Assembly: GCF_014194695.1 (NCBI RefSeq)
Contig: NZ_JACIAH010000002.1
Location: 248,001-312,000 of the forward strand
DNA: 64,000 nucleotides
Source of the DNA: Rhizobium sp. BK399
GTDB lineage: Bacteria; Pseudomonadota; Alphaproteobacteria; Rhizobiales; Rhizobiaceae
Direction: 5' to 3'
The notes under the pieces are model-generated. The model was given only the letters and a program-made list of their open reading frames with translations, was not told the DNA's origin and ran no database searches. Position 1 is the first letter of the stretch; each line of letters starts with the position of its first letter. The position numbers and the translations under genes were made by a program. This document shows, piece by piece, positions 19,202 through 28,887 of this stretch.

Positions 19202-20119
19202 TCATACGGGCCCTGAGAACGTATCGCAGGCGGACAACTGCCCACTGTCGAAGCCGCGTTTGAACCACCGCGCCCGCTGCTCGGACGTGCCGTGGTTGAA
19301 ACTCTCCGGCACCACGTAGCCCTGGCTGCGCTTCTGCAGCGTGTCGTCGCCGATCTTCTGCGCGGCGTTCAACGCCTCCTCGAGGTCGCCGGCTTCGAGG
19401 ATACCCTTCTGCTCGGTGAACTTGCCCCATATGCCAGCGAAGCAATCTGCCTGCAGCTCTACACGGACCGACAACTTGTTCGCTTCCGTCTCGCTCATCC
19501 GCTGGCGTGCCTCATTGAACTTAGGCAGGATGCCGAGCAGATTCTGAACATGATGGCCGACCTCGTGGGCAACCACGTAGGCCTCTGCAAAATCGCCGGA
19601 GGCGCCGAATTGGCGGCTCAGTTGGTTGAAGAAGGCAGTGTCGAGATAGACCTTGTGATCGCTCGGGCAATAGAACGGCCCGGTCGCTGCCGAGGCAAAA
19701 CCGCACGCTGACTGCGTCTGCCCGGAAAAGAGGACGAGCCGAGGCTCCTCGTACTGACGGCCCTGAGACTGGAAGATCCCGTTCCAAGTGTCCTCGGTCT
19801 CGGCAAGGACGGTGCGAACGAAGGCGGTCATTTCATCGTTGGCGGGCGTCTGACCGCCGGACTCGCTCTGCTCATAGCCTGGGCCGCCCGTCGTCGTGCC
19901 GCCGTCCATGATCTGTAGCAGGTCGATACCCATGGCCTTCAGGACAAGATAGATGACGACCAGGAATATGATGGTGCCGATGCTCAAGCCGCCGCCGCGC
20001 CGGCCCATGCCGCCGCCCGACGGAAAACTGAAGCCCCCTCCTCTGCCCAATCCGCCCATGGAAGGATCGCCACGGCGATCTTCGATATTGTCGGACTGGC
20101 GCCGGCCTTTCCATTCCAT
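19202..20119 (-). CDS. Neutral zinc metallopeptidase (YpfJ/KPN_02809 family), membrane-anchored
   Basis: A 305-residue protein with a Gly-rich cytosolic N-terminus, one transmembrane helix (SIGTIIFLVVIYLVLKAMGI, about 46-66) and an extracytoplasmic domain with the zinc motif HEVGHH in AYVVAHEVGHHVQNLLG. A further acidic residue is supplied by QADCFAGIWG. FYCPSDHKVYLDTAFF and the C-terminal FNHGTSEQRARWFKRG are hallmarks of this family. The physiological substrate is unknown. The gene converges with the aldo/keto reductase remnant. Confidence 0.93.
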   Translation of the reverse strand: MEWKGRRQSDNIEDRRGDPSMGGLGRGGGFSFPSGGGMGRRGGGLSIGTIIFLVVIYLVLKAMGIDLLQIMDGGTTTGGPGYEQSESGGQTPANDEMTAFVRTVLAETEDTWNGIFQSQGRQYEEPRLVLFSGQTQSACGFASAATGPFYCPSDHKVYLDTAFFNQLSRQFGASGDFAEAYVVAHEVGHHVQNLLGILPKFNEARQRMSETEANKLSVRVELQADCFAGIWGKFTEQKGILEAGDLEEALNAAQKIGDDTLQKRSQGYVVPESFNHGTSEQRARWFKRGFDSGQLSACDTFSGPV

Positions 20120-20253
20120 AATGGTTCTCCCGGACTAAACCTTCGGTCGTTATCTATATATCTCGGCGATCAGGAAATTCCAGCTATCTCGGGGCGGCAG
20201 CCTTGCCGAAAACGGCAGGTCAATCGTTTGCTAGATTTTGTGTCTGCGCGTAG

Positions 20254-21366
20254 TCAGGCGATTGCGACCGCTGCCTCAGGGGCGTCCGCGACTGGTCCGC
20301 GGTCGCGTTCCAACATCCGTTTAAGCGCAAAGTGGCTGGTGCCCACGACGAGTAGTGACGCATAGCCATCCACCGCGTAGTGCCAGCCCAGATAGACGGA
20401 GCTGGCCATGACGAACGCGGTGTAACAGAAGGCGATGATACCCAGACGGCGCGAAATCTCCGCCGCGAAAAATGCATTCAGCGCAACCAATCCCACGTGC
20501 ACGCTGGGAAACGCTGAGATGCCGGAGCCGAGCCCCGGTGTATGGTGCGTATGAAGAGACCAAAGGTAGCTTTGAACCATGCTGGTGGTCGTGGGGCCGT
20601 CAGGCGATGCCAGGAAGCTCAATAGTTCCGCAAAGCGCTGGGTGTCGCCGGTCACTGCCCCGTAGAACACTGGCCCGGCGGACATGAAAAGACCCGCGAG
20701 AATGTTTCCGCAGACCACCCAGACCAGCATGAACATGCCAATATAGCGGACGCGTACCGGAGCCGCTCGCGGCGAGGTTGCTACGTAGAACAGCGTTCCG
20801 AAGCAAACCGCGAACCACAATACGCTGTAATTCCAATCCACGAGTTTGACGATCGCATCGTGCCCGGCAATCGACAGTAGGATCTTCCAGGGGTCTGGGC
20901 CAAAGGATAGCAGTGCATCCGTCTTTGCAAGCCATTGGTCGTAGAGAAAGCCGCCTCGAATAACCGGCAACAAATTCTTGATTGTTGTGAACGTGCCCTG
21001 AAAGACCATCAGCGCCATCAGCAACGCCATGCCTGAAAGAAGATGAGCTAACCGATGGGGTGAGAACACTCTTCGTGTCGCCAGCGATCTTTTCGCCCCA
21101 AAGCGAAGCAAGATCCGTGCGTAGTCAAAAATGCCGGCTATGAGCGGCATTAAAAACAGAAACAGGTAGGTCCATTGGTCGAAATACAGCCCGAAGGACA
21201 TCATCTCGACGTGACCGTAAGCGACCAGCAACAGGACACCAAGTACGAAGTAGAACAGAACCACCAGATAGAGCCAACCGTCCGCCATTAGTCGGTGGCG
21301 GACATGCGGCAGCAACTCGAAGGTCCAAGCTCTCAGATTTGCAAGTGCTTTGTCACGATCAGCCAT
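20254..21366 (-). CDS. PAP2 superfamily membrane protein (IPC-synthase/Aur1-like arrangement)
   Basis: A 370-residue polytopic protein starting MADRDKALANLRAW. Its C-terminal half carries phosphatase-like motifs in the order typical of the PAP2/Aur1 group: SGISAFPSVHVGLVALNAFF followed by SVYLGWHYAVDGYAS, which supply the histidines and aspartate of the active site facing the periplasm. The classical KxxxxxxRP motif is not obvious, as in lipid-transferase members. The role is probably lipid phosphate or head-group transfer in the inner membrane; the substrate is unknown. It is divergent from the alcohol dehydrogenase. Confidence 0.82.
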   Translation of the reverse strand: MADRDKALANLRAWTFELLPHVRHRLMADGWLYLVVLFYFVLGVLLLVAYGHVEMMSFGLYFDQWTYLFLFLMPLIAGIFDYARILLRFGAKRSLATRRVFSPHRLAHLLSGMALLMALMVFQGTFTTIKNLLPVIRGGFLYDQWLAKTDALLSFGPDPWKILLSIAGHDAIVKLVDWNYSVLWFAVCFGTLFYVATSPRAAPVRVRYIGMFMLVWVVCGNILAGLFMSAGPVFYGAVTGDTQRFAELLSFLASPDGPTTTSMVQSYLWSLHTHHTPGLGSGISAFPSVHVGLVALNAFFAAEISRRLGIIAFCYTAFVMASSVYLGWHYAVDGYASLLVVGTSHFALKRMLERDRGPVADAPEAAVAIA

Positions 21367-21584
21367 TGTGATTCTGGATGCCCGCAAGCAAACCGCCTTT
21401 TGGTCTGCAATGCCAAATAGAAAGCACACTAAGTATTAATTTTCACGAACCAGTACTATTAAAAACGTCGACCGGACGAACATTTTTGCATGGAAGCCAA
21501 GGAGCACTTCCAGGACATCGCTCCTTGACGACACACCGACAATCGGGCCTCCTTGCACAACGAAGGCTGAGGAGGAGACAGGCG

Positions 21585-22613
21585 ATGAAGGCGGTGCGGC
21601 TCGAAGCGCCCGGGAAGCTGGTTCTGTGCGAGATGGACCTGCCAGAACCGGCTCAAGGCGAATTGCTTGTCCGCGTGGAGGCCTGCGGCATCTGCGGGAC
21701 CGATCGCCATCTGTTCAAGGGAGAGTTTCCTTCCAATCCACCAGTCACGCTCGGCCACGAGTTCACCGGGATCATCGAAAAAATAGGCGGCAGTGTCAGC
21801 GGCTTTCGCGAAGGCATGCGCGTCACCGGCGATCCCAACATTGCCTGCGGCCGCTGCCCCGAATGCCAGCGCGGCCGCGTCAATCTGTGCCGCAAATTGC
21901 AGGCGATCGGCATCCATCGCGACGGCGGTTTTGCGGAGTATGTTTGCATACCGCAGCAGCAGGCCTTCGAGTTGCCCGATGCACTGCCTCCCCTCCACGG
22001 CGCCTTTTGCGAGCCGCTTGCATGCTGCATCCACGGAGTCGACCTCGCCGAAATCCGCACCGGCTCTTCCGTCGTCGTGCTTGGCGGCGGTGTGATCGGA
22101 TTGCTGGTCGTTCAGTTGGCCCGGCTGGCGGGAGCAACCAATGTCGTCCTCGTGGCCCGCAGCGAGGAGAAGCGTCGGCTCGCCGAGGAGCTTGGAGCGA
22201 CCGCCAGCGTAGACCCTTCGACGCGTGAGGTCGTCGCGCACCTGACGGCGACGGACGGCGTGCTGCCCGGCGGCGCAGACGTCGTGATCGAATGCGCCGG
22301 CGTTGCCGAGACGATCGAGCAGGCAGCAAGCCTCGCACGTCGCGGCGGCACGGTTGTGATCCTCGGCGTCATGCCGCAGGGTGTGAAGGTCGCGATCGAG
22401 CCGTTCGATCTCCTCTTTCGCGAGATCAAGCTCACAAGCTCGTTTATCAATCCCTTCACGCACCGGCGGGCCGCCGATCTCATTGCGTCAGGCACCATCA
22501 AGGTCGAACCGCTGATCTCCCGTCAAATCGGCCTCGAGGAGGCCGTCGAAGTCATCTCCAACCCTGCTCGAAAAGGCGAGATCAGGGCGCTCGTGGTGCC
22601 GGGCATCCGCTAG
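21585..22613 (+). CDS. Zinc-dependent alcohol/polyol dehydrogenase (MDR family)
   Basis: A 342-residue medium-chain dehydrogenase. Catalytic zinc ligands lie in ACGICGTDRHLF and GHEFTG, and the structural zinc cysteines in CGRCPECQRGRVNLC. The nucleotide-binding loop reads VVVLGGGVIGLLVVQLA. The pattern is that of sorbitol/threonine-type dehydrogenases using NAD(P)+. The start has GGAGGAG eight bases upstream; the longer frame from 21378 lacks such support. It stands alone between the divergent PAP2 gene and carB, so its polyol or alcohol substrate cannot be inferred from context. Confidence 0.92.
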   Translation: MKAVRLEAPGKLVLCEMDLPEPAQGELLVRVEACGICGTDRHLFKGEFPSNPPVTLGHEFTGIIEKIGGSVSGFREGMRVTGDPNIACGRCPECQRGRVNLCRKLQAIGIHRDGGFAEYVCIPQQQAFELPDALPPLHGAFCEPLACCIHGVDLAEIRTGSSVVVLGGGVIGLLVVQLARLAGATNVVLVARSEEKRRLAEELGATASVDPSTREVVAHLTATDGVLPGGADVVIECAGVAETIEQAASLARRGGTVVILGVMPQGVKVAIEPFDLLFREIKLTSSFINPFTHRRAADLIASGTIKVEPLISRQIGLEEAVEVISNPARKGEIRALVVPGIR

Positions 22614-22784
22614 GCTCCGGCAAGAGCCGCCAATTCCTGTCGATTCCGTAATTTATGGGGTTCCGTTTACAAATACATTTGCCTATAAGCCGCTTCTAGC
22701 CTGAAAAGACCATCATATGCGCGACCCGGCCGGTGCCTCCCACCCTGGCCGGCTTTCTGCGCAGCTAGGAAACGGAAAACGCCC

Positions 22785-25700
22785 ATGCCGAAGCGCCAAG
22801 ACCTCAAATCGATCCTCATCATCGGCGCAGGACCGATCGTCATTGGCCAGGCTTGCGAATTCGACTACTCCGGCACCCAGGCCTGCAAGGCGCTGAAGGA
22901 GGAAGGCTACCGCGTCATCCTCGTCAACTCCAACCCGGCCACGATCATGACCGACCCGGGTCTGGCCGACGCGACCTACGTCGAGCCGATCACCCCCGAA
23001 GTCGTCGCCAAGATCATCGCCAAGGAACGCCCCGACGCGCTGCTGCCGACCATGGGCGGTCAGACGGCACTGAACACCGCGCTCTCCCTGAAGCGCATGG
23101 GTGTGCTCGATCGCTACAATGTCGAGATGATCGGCGCCAAGCCCGCCGCCATCGACAAGGCCGAGGACCGCGCCCTCTTCCGCGAGGCGATGGAAAAGAT
23201 CGGCCTCGAAACCCCGCGCTCGATGCTCGCCAACGCCACCGACATCAAGGATGCCGACCGCAAGACGCATGAAGCCGAGCGCAACAAGCTGAAGGAAAGC
23301 CTCTCCGGCCCAGATCAGGCAAAGGAGCTCGACAAGGCGCTCGACGAACTGGAAAACCAGTGGAACCTCGGCGAGACCGACCGCAAGCAGCGCTATATCA
23401 GCCACGCCATGGCGATTGCCGCCCAGGCGATCGACGTCGTCGGCCTGCCCGCCATCATCCGCCCCTCCTTCACCATGGGCGGCACCGGCGGCGGCATTGC
23501 CTATAACCGCTCGGAGTTCTTCGAGATCATCGGCGGCGGCCTCGACGCCTCGCCGACGACCGAAGTCCTGATCGAGGAATCGGTTCTCGGCTGGAAGGAA
23601 TATGAAATGGAAGTCGTCCGCGACAAGGCGGACAACTGCATCATCATCTGCTCGATCGAAAACATCGATCCGATGGGCGTCCACACGGGCGATTCCATCA
23701 CTGTCGCGCCGGCACTGACGCTGACCGACAAGGAATACCAGATGATGCGTAACGCCTCGATCGCGGTTCTGCGCGAGATCGGCGTCGAGACCGGCGGCTC
23801 GAACGTTCAGTTCGCCGTCAACCCGAAGGACGGCCGCCTCGTCGTCATCGAGATGAACCCGCGCGTCTCGCGCTCGTCGGCGCTGGCATCGAAGGCCACC
23901 GGCTTCCCGATCGCCAAGGTCGCCGCCAAGCTCGCCGTCGGTTACACGCTCGACGAACTCGACAACGACATCACCGGCGGCGCAACGCCTGCTTCGTTCG
24001 AACCGTCGATCGACTACGTCGTCACCAAGATCCCGCGCTTCGCATTCGAGAAGTTCCCGGGCGCCTCGCCGGTCCTGACCACCGCCATGAAGTCGGTCGG
24101 TGAAGTCATGGCGATCGGCCGCACCTTCGCGGAATCGCTGCAGAAGGCGCTGCGTGGCCTCGAAACCGGCCTCACCGGCCTCGACGAAATCGAAATCCCC
24201 GGTGTCGAGGAAGGCGAATCCAGCCAGAACGCCATCCGCGCTGCAATCGGCACGCCGACCCCGGATCGCCTGCGCATGGTTGCCCAGGCGCTGCGTCAGG
24301 GCATGAGCCCGGAAGAAGTCCACGAAGGCTGCAAGATCGACCCGTGGTTCATCGCCCAGTTCAAGGCGATCGTCGACATGGAAGCCCGCATCCGCGAGCA
24401 TGGCCTGCCTGCAGATGCCACGAACCTGCGCACGCTGAAGGCCATGGGCTTCTCCGACGCCCGCCTCGCCACGCTGACGGGCAAGCGCCCGAAGGAAGTC
24501 GCCGAACTGCGCAACAGCCTGAACGTCCGCCCGGTCTTCAAGCGCATCGATACCTGCGCTGCCGAGTTCGCCTCGCCGACTGCCTACATGTACTCGACCT
24601 ACGAAACGCCTTTCGTCGGGGAGCTTCGCTCTGAAGCCGAAGTCTCCGCCGCCAAGAAGGTCGTCATCCTCGGCGGTGGCCCGAACCGTATCGGCCAGGG
24701 CATCGAGTTCGACTATTGCTGCTGCCATGCCGCTTTCGCTCTCCGCGACGCCGGCTATGAAGCGATCATGATCAACTGCAACCCGGAAACGGTCTCGACG
24801 GACTACGACACGTCAGATCGCCTCTACTTTGAGCCGCTGACGGCCGAAGACGTGATCGAAATCCTGCGCGCGGAGCAGGAAAAGGGCGAAGTCGTCGGCG
24901 TCATCGTGCAGTTCGGCGGCCAGACCCCGCTGAAGCTCGCCGAAGCGCTCGAGAAGAACGGCATCCCGATCCTCGGCACTGCGCCTGATATGATCGACCT
25001 TGCCGAAGACCGCGACCGCTTCCAGAAGCTTCTGATCAAGCTCGACCTGACGCAGCCGAACAACGGCATCGCCTACTCCGTCGAGCAGGCCCGCCTGGTC
25101 GCCACCGAAATCGGCTTCCCGTTGGTCGTGCGTCCGTCCTACGTCCTCGGCGGCCGCGCCATGCAGATCATCCACGCCGAGAGCCAGCTGCAGACCTACC
25201 TGCTCGACACCGTTCCGGAACTGGTGCCTGAGGACATCAAGCAGCGCTACCCGAACGACAAGACCGGCCAGATCAACACCCTGCTCGGCAAGAACCCGCT
25301 GCTCTTCGACAGCTACCTGTCGAACGCCATCGAAGTCGACGTCGACTGCCTCTCCGACGGCAACGACGCCTTCATTGCTGGCATCATGGAGCACATCGAG
25401 GAAGCCGGCATTCACTCCGGTGATAGTGCCTGCTCGCTGCCTCCGCGCACGCTCTCGTCCGAAATGATCGACGAACTCGAGCGCCAGGCGAAGTCGATGG
25501 CCAAGGCGCTCAACGTCGTCGGGCTGATGAACGTCCAGTTCGCCATCAAGGACGGCACCGTCTACGTACTGGAAGTGAACCCGCGCGCCTCGCGTACCGT
25601 TCCCTTCGTCGCCAAGACCATCGGCGCCCCGATCGCCAAGATCGCCGCCCGCGCCATGGCCGGCGAGAAGCTCGATCCGCTCTTCGCCGCCTATGGTGAG

Positions 25701-26282
25701 AAGCCCGATCCGCGCAACCTGAAGCACATCGCCGTCAAGGAAGCCGTCTTCCCGTTCGCCCGCTTCCCCGGCGTCGACACGCTGCTCGGCCCGGAAATGC
25801 GCTCGACCGGCGAAGTCATCGGCCTCGACACCGACTTCGCGCTGGCCTTCGCCAAGTCGCAGCTCGGTGCCGGTGTCGAACTGCCGCGAGACGGAACGGT
25901 CTTCGTTTCGGTCCGTGATGCCGACAAACCGCGCGTCCTGCCGGCCATCCGCGTTCTCGTCGGCGAAGGCTTCAAGGTTTTGGCAACCGGCGGCACGCAG
26001 CGCTTCCTCGCCGAAAACGGTATCACGGCAACGAAGATCAATAAGGTCCTGGAAGGTCGTCCGCATATCGAGGACGCGATCCGTAACCGCCAGGTTCAGC
26101 TCGTGATCAACACGACCGACGGCAACAAGGCGATCTCGGACTCCAAGTCGCTTCGTCGCGCGACGCTGATGCAGAAGGTCCCTTACTACACCACGATGGC
26201 CGGCGCCGAGGCAGCCGCCCAAGCCATCAAGGCGCTGCGGGCCGGCAACCTCGAAGTTCGCCCCCTGCAAAGCTACTTCTGA
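22785..26282 (+). CDS. carB: Carbamoyl-phosphate synthase large subunit
   Basis: A 1165-residue enzyme with two homologous ATP-grasp halves. The N-terminal half phosphorylates bicarbonate and contains [23 protein letters not shown] and the [10 protein letters not shown] loop; an oligomerisation domain follows (about 400-550); the second ATP-grasp half starts at [21 protein letters not shown]; an MGS-like allosteric domain ends the protein ([33 protein letters not shown]), where UMP and ornithine bind in enteric homologues. It works with CarA, encoded about 10 kb upstream, as is common in rhizobia. Confidence 0.98.
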   Translation: MPKRQDLKSILIIGAGPIVIGQACEFDYSGTQACKALKEEGYRVILVNSNPATIMTDPGLADATYVEPITPEVVAKIIAKERPDALLPTMGGQTALNTALSLKRMGVLDRYNVEMIGAKPAAIDKAEDRALFREAMEKIGLETPRSMLANATDIKDADRKTHEAERNKLKESLSGPDQAKELDKALDELENQWNLGETDRKQRYISHAMAIAAQAIDVVGLPAIIRPSFTMGGTGGGIAYNRSEFFEIIGGGLDASPTTEVLIEESVLGWKEYEMEVVRDKADNCIIICSIENIDPMGVHTGDSITVAPALTLTDKEYQMMRNASIAVLREIGVETGGSNVQFAVNPKDGRLVVIEMNPRVSRSSALASKATGFPIAKVAAKLAVGYTLDELDNDITGGATPASFEPSIDYVVTKIPRFAFEKFPGASPVLTTAMKSVGEVMAIGRTFAESLQKALRGLETGLTGLDEIEIPGVEEGESSQNAIRAAIGTPTPDRLRMVAQALRQGMSPEEVHEGCKIDPWFIAQFKAIVDMEARIREHGLPADATNLRTLKAMGFSDARLATLTGKRPKEVAELRNSLNVRPVFKRIDTCAAEFASPTAYMYSTYETPFVGELRSEAEVSAAKKVVILGGGPNRIGQGIEFDYCCCHAAFALRDAGYEAIMINCNPETVSTDYDTSDRLYFEPLTAEDVIEILRAEQEKGEVVGVIVQFGGQTPLKLAEALEKNGIPILGTAPDMIDLAEDRDRFQKLLIKLDLTQPNNGIAYSVEQARLVATEIGFPLVVRPSYVLGGRAMQIIHAESQLQTYLLDTVPELVPEDIKQRYPNDKTGQINTLLGKNPLLFDSYLSNAIEVDVDCLSDGNDAFIAGIMEHIEEAGIHSGDSACSLPPRTLSSEMIDELERQAKSMAKALNVVGLMNVQFAIKDGTVYVLEVNPRASRTVPFVAKTIGAPIAKIAARAMAGEKLDPLFAAYGEKPDPRNLKHIAVKEAVFPFARFPGVDTLLGPEMRSTGEVIGLDTDFALAFAKSQLGAGVELPRDGTVFVSVRDADKPRVLPAIRVLVGEGFKVLATGGTQRFLAENGITATKINKVLEGRPHIEDAIRNRQVQLVINTTDGNKAISDSKSLRRATLMQKVPYYTTMAGAEAAAQAIKALRAGNLEVRPLQSYF

Positions 26283-26288
26283 TAGGGA

Positions 26289-26319
26289 GGGCCGGCCATC
26301 GCGCCGGCCTTTCTTTTTT
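26289..26319 (+). terminator. Intrinsic terminator of carB
   Basis: GGCCGGC (26290-26296), CATCGC loop, GCCGGCC (26303-26309) and TTTCTTTTTT, immediately after the carB stop. Confidence 0.9.
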
Positions 26320-26335
26320 CGGACAACCAGAACCG

Positions 26336-27367
26336 CTAGATTCGCGCTCGCGCATCCTGTGCGTCCGCCTTGACGTTCCAGGCATCCTGAAATGCCGGTC
26401 GCGGCCGATCCTGCAAAATCAGCTTTCCTCCTTCTTCACGGCGCGTCGGAATGGCAAGGCGATCGATCGCACCCTCCAGCGTCATGGCAAGGTCGCGGGC
26501 AAAGACCCGATTGCCGATGTGCCACGAGTGGGTCCAAGAACCGATCTGCGGCTGCGAGGCGGGGTCAATCGTCTTGAAATATTCACCGCAGTTGACGTCC
26601 ACCGCTTTGGTATTGACGTCCGCAGGAAGCCCAACGCGACCGACACGTGGGGCAACGCCAAGTCTTTTCGCGTTTGAGACGGCAAGGACCGAATCGAATG
26701 GGTTCGAGTAGTTGGTGAGCCGCATGATCCGACGGAACATCGGCTGGTTCCAGTCGCTGGCAAGCGACAGGCTGCTTGTGGAGACATCGCCGCCGATGAA
26801 GGCCACCTGACCGATGCGCCAGTCCGCCTTGAAGAGATCGCCATGCTTGTCCGACTGTGCAAAGGCATCCATGATCACGTAACAGCCGGTTGAATGACCC
26901 AGCAGATGCACATTGGTTTCACAGCCGGACTGCTGGCTCTGCTTCAGGAGCCGGATGCCCTTCGTCACGAGCTCACTCGCGACAGCCGCGGCATCCGATC
27001 GGTCTTCCAGATAGTTGAGTGTCTGGTTGTCGCTCGGCCAGTCGAAGGCCACGATCTCGCCATGCCAGCCTTCCGCGCGCAGATCGGCGCGAAGCTGCCG
27101 GATGCGCTTCAAGACAGTCGGGATGTCGTTGTTATAGCCATGCACGAAGATCAGCACATCGCCCCGCGGGCCGATCGAATTCGGGTTCTCGTCGCCATCC
27201 GCGAGCCCCTGCACCTCCGCGACCCAATCCTTGGCACTCGATACCGCCTGACGCGCATCGTAGCTGTCGAGCGTGGAAGGCACCTTCAGAAACTTTATCG
27301 GTCCAGGTTCGGCAATCAATGCATCGCCTGCACGCTTTCTGGCACTGATGATATAGTTGTCGCTCAT
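26336..27367 (-). CDS. Alpha/beta hydrolase (DUF900-like)
   Basis: A 343-residue cytosolic alpha/beta hydrolase. VLIFVHGYNNDIPTVLKRIRQL carries the oxyanion-side HGYN motif, the nucleophile elbow is probably HLLGHSTGCYVIMDAF (Ser of GHSTG), and a late catalytic His is plausible in GSWTHSWHIGN. The FVHGYN...LRADLRAEGW pattern matches DUF900 hydrolases. No signal peptide is seen. I chose MSDNYIISARKRAG because GGAGGGGAAG immediately precedes it. It is transcribed towards the carB terminator and downstream of the UdgX operon, with 59 nt between. Confidence 0.85.
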   Translation of the reverse strand: MSDNYIISARKRAGDALIAEPGPIKFLKVPSTLDSYDARQAVSSAKDWVAEVQGLADGDENPNSIGPRGDVLIFVHGYNNDIPTVLKRIRQLRADLRAEGWHGEIVAFDWPSDNQTLNYLEDRSDAAAVASELVTKGIRLLKQSQQSGCETNVHLLGHSTGCYVIMDAFAQSDKHGDLFKADWRIGQVAFIGGDVSTSSLSLASDWNQPMFRRIMRLTNYSNPFDSVLAVSNAKRLGVAPRVGRVGLPADVNTKAVDVNCGEYFKTIDPASQPQIGSWTHSWHIGNRVFARDLAMTLEGAIDRLAIPTRREEGGKLILQDRPRPAFQDAWNVKADAQDARARI

Positions 27368-27426
27368 CTTCCCCTCCTGCGCCAACCAGCCCATATCGCC
27401 TTAGGCGATCATATCAGCTTACAGAT

Positions 27427-28887
27427 TCAACTCGAAGACGCCAATTCTGAACCGATGCGGGCAATATCGCTACGGAACCGTTCGACTTCCTGTTGCCGCA
27501 GGCCTTCATCCGGAAATCGCAGCAGAAAGGAGGGATGGACGGTGACGAACAACTGCCGACCGCCCTCAAGCGGTATGAACTCGCCTCGCGCATCCTCAAG
27601 CTTCTGTTGCCAACCCGTGAGCGCAAAGAGTGCCGTCGCCCCCATTGCGACCACCAGCTTCGGCTTGACCAGCTCCAATTCCCGGTCGAGCCACCAGCGG
27701 CAATGCTCTACCTCTCCCCGGTTCGGCTTTTGATGGATGCGCCGCTTGCCGCGCGGTTCATATTTGAAGTGCTTGACTGCGTTGGTGACATAAAGCTCCG
27801 CGCGATTCATGCCCGCTGCCAACAAGGCCTCGTCGAAAACCCTCCCCGCCGGACCGACAAACGGACGCCCGGCAAGATCCTCCTGGTCCCCAGGCTGCTC
27901 GCCAACAAACATGATTTCCGCGTCCTGCGGTCCCTCCCCGAAGACCGCCTGTGTCGCCTTGGCATGCAATGGGCAGCGGCTGCAGGCCGCCGCCTGTTCG
28001 CGAAGCGCCTCCCATGTCCCTTCAGCAGCAGATGGCGCAGTCGGCAGGTTCCGGGATGCCGCCTGAAGCTTGTCGTGGAAGGCAGGAGGCATCGTCGCCT
28101 CACGCCTGGCCATCGCCAGCACCCGCTGCTCGGCATTCGCGATGAGGTCGGGAATCAACTCCGCCTCGGGCATATTCTTCCAGTATTTCTTCGGCATCTC
28201 CGCCTGCATCGCCTTCACCTTCAGGCGCGCAGGATTGAAAATATTGGCAAAATAGGTCTTCCAAAGTTCATCGGCAGGATCGGTAAGGTCAGGTTTGGTG
28301 CAGGGCTCATCGCTGAGTGATAACCTCACGCCATCCCAGCTCGCCGAACCCTTTGGCGTCAGGATCATCCAGTCCATGTCGTTGAACCGGCGCTGAAAGA
28401 ACGGCGCCTTGCGCGTGACGATGTGATGATCCGGCTCGAACCAGGCGAGAAACTTCCGCCTGCCATTCACGGAAATGCCGGATCCCACTTCCTTGAAGCG
28501 AAGGAAAGCCGTCATCTTGTGGGCATCGCGGCGAACGCTTTTTTCCATCAACCGCGCAACCGAAACGTCTTCGTCGGACGCCACCGATAGAAGCGACTTG
28601 TCGGACTGAAGCCGCCACAGCAGCCGATAGAGAAGAAAGAAGCGGACGGGATCGGAATGGCAAATCACCGCTGAAGCAAGATCAATAAACGCCGGAGGCA
28701 CTGTCATCGACCGACTGCCGGACACGGGTTGCGGAGGCAATACGTCGCGCTCCCAGAAGAGCTGCTTCTCACCGCCTTCTTCACGCCATTCTATGTCCTC
28801 CGGTGCAATGCCGGCACAGGCCAGAGCGCGGGCGGCATTGCGCCATTCGTCGAATTCGCCCCTGCCCTTCAGAACCACGCGGCGCAT
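27427..28887 (-). CDS. udgX: UdgX-family uracil-DNA-binding protein fused to a DUF4130-type N-terminal domain
   Basis: A 486-residue two-domain protein. Residues 1 to about 240 match the domain usually found with the radical SAM partner (VLKGRGEFDEWRNAARALACAGIAPEDIEW... FLRFKEVG). The C-terminal 200 residues are a family 4-type uracil glycosylase fold of the UdgX subtype: Fe-S cysteines begin at CSRCPLHAKA, MFVGEQPGDQED is motif 1, and KRRIHQ at 381-386 is the UdgX loop. In mycobacterial UdgX the equivalent His forms a covalent bond to the abasic site; His385 is the counterpart here. Its ATG overlaps the radical SAM stop by 1 nt (TGATG). Confidence 0.93.
   Translation of the reverse strand: MRRVVLKGRGEFDEWRNAARALACAGIAPEDIEWREEGGEKQLFWERDVLPPQPVSGSRSMTVPPAFIDLASAVICHSDPVRFFLLYRLLWRLQSDKSLLSVASDEDVSVARLMEKSVRRDAHKMTAFLRFKEVGSGISVNGRRKFLAWFEPDHHIVTRKAPFFQRRFNDMDWMILTPKGSASWDGVRLSLSDEPCTKPDLTDPADELWKTYFANIFNPARLKVKAMQAEMPKKYWKNMPEAELIPDLIANAEQRVLAMARREATMPPAFHDKLQAASRNLPTAPSAAEGTWEALREQAAACSRCPLHAKATQAVFGEGPQDAEIMFVGEQPGDQEDLAGRPFVGPAGRVFDEALLAAGMNRAELYVTNAVKHFKYEPRGKRRIHQKPNRGEVEHCRWWLDRELELVKPKLVVAMGATALFALTGWQQKLEDARGEFIPLEGGRQLFVTVHPSFLLRFPDEGLRQQEVERFRSDIARIGSELASSS

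Noticed and set aside
22725..22775. CCGGCC/GGCCGG hairpin before carB as an attenuator or terminator
   Set aside because: The stem is only 6 bp with a 13-nt loop and just three Ts after it, too weak to claim.
22713..26270. Very long open frames (485 and 671 codons) antisense to carB
   Set aside because: They mirror carB codon bias, are Asp/Val/Arg/Leu-rich without domains, and carB itself is certain.
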